Source: Victivallales bacterium
GTDB lineage: Bacteria > Verrucomicrobiota > Lentisphaeria > Oligosphaerales > Lenti-02
Length of the DNA stretch: 18,042 nucleotides
Direction of reading: 5' to 3'
Assembly: GCA_018648945.1 (NCBI GenBank)
Contig: JABGQJ010000074.1
Coordinates: forward strand, 1-18,042
Program-made: the position numbers and the translations under genes
Notes under the pieces: generated by a model
What the model was told of the DNA's origin: nothing
What the model saw: only the letters and a program-made list of their open reading frames with translations
Database searches by the model: none
In this document: piece by piece, positions 17,001 through 18,042 of the stretch
Layout of the letters: each line of letters opens with the position of its first letter
Position numbering within the stretch: the stretch's first letter is position 1

Positions 17001-17159
17001 CGCACCCACCAGCCAGGTCGTAACCGGTGCGTTTTCGCGGGGCACGGGGCTGGTGATCTCGATGATCTGACGGGTTGATGCCTCCGGAATATGCCACGGA
17101 ACCGTCTGGCCCGCACAAGCCACGGCAAGGGAACTCAGCAAGGCACAGGACGATTTCAT
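14079..17159 (-). CDS. Exported multidomain glycoside hydrolase, GH-A clan-like
   Basis: A 1026-residue protein. It starts with a short signal peptide, MKSSCALLSSLAVACAGQ. Cleavage after about residue 16-17 by signal peptidase I is likely; LAVAC is only a poor lipobox. Residues about 118-275 look like a beta-sandwich or carbohydrate-binding domain, and 310-400 and 405-492 like Ig-type domains. A TIM-barrel catalytic domain runs from about 500 to 870. It opens with FLPLGGLYANW, has YEFENEM with the Asn706-Glu707 acid/base pair, and has TGEGG with Glu791 as likely nucleophile, the two-glutamate pattern of clan GH-A (GH5-like). A small C-terminal beta domain follows. It should hydrolyse a beta-linked polysaccharide or glycoside outside the cytoplasm; specificity is not visible. 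ATG 17159 has GGAG five bases upstream. The glycosidase call is from motifs alone. Confidence 0.75.
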   Translation of the reverse strand: MKSSCALLSSLAVACAGQTVPWHIPEASTRQIIEITSPVPRENAPVTTWLVGAGQCRLILPEDPTKPLPCYVGGDAVTFVLPGTLAPDRTRTVVAYRAEGGGWQPSPRLAAMPEPADDFARIVLGRAWDFTADQCGIQQWGDRPDHIGKVAVEDGWLRVPITGPDPYFVWGTMFGTPPADDPFRLDSSLFGVLELRVRQSAPDQTWAYFTTDETGAYRKGGFRVPGLGPQTVRIDLAKAQPAFWDGRMFRALRIDLPKTPGITAWVDYVKVLPRAPGASVVPPMTAAQLATSAAAARCEIQGAEPTQTANTGGDWTVRVRDAEGRPMPARPLAWLALVERHDQELTRARGMAVTDAAGCFTANLTMPKTTGAIALSIGLADDLGHLGKAARMAVTVTPAALVAYSLGPDRHFVLSTDPTVRLSVWGLDEFGNRQPVDIAGPVWRGVVLPPKPLRGMPAAVSVTLAETPQMTTVITLTDAQGRTGQTCCSVVAPMPKQRRDTIAIGPNGYLQHADGSLFLPLGGLYANWPHGLPKEDGRLERSVDLFPCGPANYRHGYPWPPEVEQNVKDYLEHCASRGLTALRLMLRNMDLVGKVDHTQLQAVLHMFDLARPLGIKFNVALCEDYVKPPYGNRLILEKVVLPHYRAEELATLPPHRRRFLVEKRLLRNPYDRYVDADVIACQKDYLRELLPILAGREEVFCYEFENEMVRPPMSWCNDMADFIRSIDPHTLILANPHPILWPAPLQWRDSHIDLFCDHPYNSGTPQADRGVLIFTRAKWCLASGKPSLTGEGGVFPVSKWGKLGVSYENVIVPQGRRFTRDQVWMALTAGFNGVMHWTVQLDAKADELGKPTRVCQALGVDLRSFRRAKAPVALAMPTDGSLNEKCYALIWELMNRGVNFDALPKDEAAAYPVVLDLASADPDNLPDLPAVAKPAPGYQATALVAEDGQTLIYLRNAAAVGTPDPAVKACHVREVKPAVPALSFDRFPWTRYAIYDLDADRLVEPVRTADGLALQKSTHDYVVYLK

Positions 17160-17651
17160 TGTCTCTCCGGGGCTGAAATGAACGTCTGTCGAGATGCCAC
17201 GACGATTGACGGAATCGACGTCCCGCTACCATGTAACCCAAACCGGCGCAAGTCCATGCTGTAGCCCCTTTCTTCTGCTTGGCCAGCGGTGGCGGGCTCC
17301 CCGTCCAGCGGTCCTCGCCAGATGCCCCCTTTCTCCCGCAACTGGGGCGCTCTTGTTTGATGCCGAAACCGGGATCTGGCCGACAGCGCAGGTTCTCGTC
17401 TACTCGCGCCCTGAGGGAGGTGCGTGACGTTCCCGGCCCGCGATGGGAAGGCGTTCGGCGTCACCATTGGGCCGTGCTTCGGTTCAGCGTCATGTCTCTT
17501 GCCGCCTTCTTCTGTCGTCAACAGAACTCACCGTTCAGGCACCAATTCTGCTGCTTCAGCCTCTGGTGGTGGTGGGCCGGGAATGCTGCGGAACAACCAT
17601 CCTGATCTCGACCACGCGGGGTGTCACAGGAAGCCTGTCCGCAACCTGTCA
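17160..17651. other. Intergenic region without a convincing gene
   Basis: About 490 bp between the SGNH hydrolase stop and the glycoside hydrolase start. Open frames here on both strands lack recognisable motifs, good ribosome sites and plausible composition. It contains the ribosome site of the hydrolase (GGAG, 17165-17168), a short inverted repeat CGATT-N5-AATCG at 17203-17217, and a 5-bp hairpin ACAGG/CCTGT at 17626-17638 with no T run. It most likely holds the hydrolase promoter, but I cannot point to convincing -35 and -10 boxes. Confidence 0.5.
17203..17217. repeat. Short inverted repeat upstream of the glycoside hydrolase
   Basis: CGATT, five bases, then AATCG, 44-58 bases before the start codon of the exported hydrolase. 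One further G-C pair exists after a mismatch. Size and location would suit a small operator, but five-base arms can occur by chance. Confidence 0.2.
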
Positions 17652-18042
17652 TCACTCCCCTTCAAGCAGAGCCCGGATTGCCTGGAAGAACATCTCGTGC
17701 CCGATGGCCCCGGGGTGATTGATGCATGAGCTCAGGGCAATCATGTAGTTGTATCCCTGTTTCGGAAGGTCCTCCCAGGCCCTGAAGTGATCGATCAGGC
17801 AGACCTTGTTCGCCGCCGCCACTTTTCGCGCCCGGCTGGCATACTCATCCAGATTGCCGACCGTGGCCTCCCACTTCAGATTCTTCATGCTGGTGGTCAT
17901 CAGCACCGGCTCTCCTCCCCCGCCACGTATCCTTGTCACAAGCTCTGTCAGGTTCTTCTCGTACTGGTCCGGGGGAACGCCGTTCCCGTTTCCTCGCCGG
18001 TTTTCGTCATTGACGCCAAACATGACGAACACGAGATCGGGT
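17652..18042 (-). CDS. SGNH/GDSL-type hydrolase, C-terminal part (truncated by window edge)
   Basis: The frame is open from the right edge to TGA at 17652-17654; a GTG at 18032 is internal, not a start. Visible residues begin PDLVFVMFGVNDENRR, where FGVND is the block III GxND motif of SGNH hydrolases (oxyanion-hole Asn). EPVLMTTSM is the following strand. Near the end, CINHPGAIGHEMF is the block V His motif, with the catalytic His codon at 17715-17717. The Asp that normally precedes this His by three or four residues is replaced by Ser/Cys (SSCINH). The nucleophile block (GDS) is outside the window. The family includes carbohydrate acetylesterases, rhamnogalacturonan acetylesterase-like enzymes and lipases. 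Next to an exported glycosidase, deacetylation of a polysaccharide is the likeliest role, by inference. Confidence 0.8.
   Translation of the reverse strand, partial: PDLVFVMFGVNDENRRGNGNGVPPDQYEKNLTELVTRIRGGGGEPVLMTTSMKNLKWEATVGNLDEYASRARKVAAANKVCLIDHFRAWEDLPKQGYNYMIALSSCINHPGAIGHEMFFQAIRALLEGE

Noticed and set aside
15195..17078. A 627-codon open frame on the plus strand inside the glycoside hydrolase
   Set aside because: It is exactly antisense to a gene with clear signal peptide and catalytic motifs. Its translation is rich in Gly, Arg, Gln and His without any domain. GC-rich third positions produce such frames.
17156..17521. A 121-residue minus-strand frame ending in an ATGA overlap with the glycoside hydrolase
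   Set aside because: Any frame open there must end at this TGA because the hydrolase begins ATGAAA. It starts at TTG, is rich in Arg, Gly and Pro, and has no motif.
17626..17638. A short hairpin ACAGG-AAG-CCTGT after the SGNH hydrolase, as a terminator
   Set aside because: The stem is only five pairs and no T run follows.

Overview
The window is a GC-rich bacterial segment. Almost every gene is on the minus strand; the one exception is the 3' end of ispG at the left edge. I read it as a Gram-negative-type organism that uses the MEP isoprenoid pathway, builds heptose-containing or otherwise elaborate surface glycans, secretes glycoside hydrolases and carries a glycyl radical enzyme. That mix is common in the PVC group (Lentisphaerae, Kiritimatiellota, Planctomycetes) and in Hydrogenedentes-like lineages. 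The phylum is only a guess, because the window holds no phylogenetic marker except the tail of ispG.

Layout from left to right. Positions 1-209 (+) hold the C-terminus of IspG, which overlaps the 3' end of asnB tail to tail. Positions 176-9935 (-) form a seven-gene surface-glycan operon. In transcription order it encodes GmhB, a MOP-type (Wzx-like) flippase, an ABC flippase/exporter, a GT4 glycosyltransferase, a membrane GT-C glycosyltransferase, a second GT4 enzyme and an AsnB-type amidotransferase. Two junctions are ATGA start/stop overlaps (gmhB/flippase and GT-C/GT4), and most others are short. Positions 10082-13896 (-) hold a three-gene metabolic operon: a glycyl radical enzyme, an extended-SDR epimerase/dehydratase and a classical SDR oxidoreductase. 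Positions 14079-17159 (-) encode a large exported multidomain protein with a GH-A-type catalytic barrel. A gap of about 490 bp without a convincing gene follows. Positions 17652-18042 (-) hold the C-terminal part of an SGNH/GDSL-type hydrolase that runs off the right edge.

How the genes may work together. The left operon looks like assembly and membrane translocation of a lipid-linked glycan: GmhB supplies a heptose phosphate, cytoplasmic GT4 enzymes build the glycan, two different flippase types translocate it, and a GT-C enzyme uses a lipid-linked donor at the outer face. AsnB may amidate a sugar acid. The right part looks catabolic: an exported glycosidase and an esterase-like hydrolase, then a cytoplasmic radical enzyme with two NAD(P)-dependent sugar-type oxidoreductases.

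The most interesting part is the GRE-epimerase-SDR operon. The radical enzyme has a GCTE active-site loop and an RIAGY glycyl motif, but no activating radical-SAM enzyme is encoded in the window. Its substrate cannot be read from the sequence.
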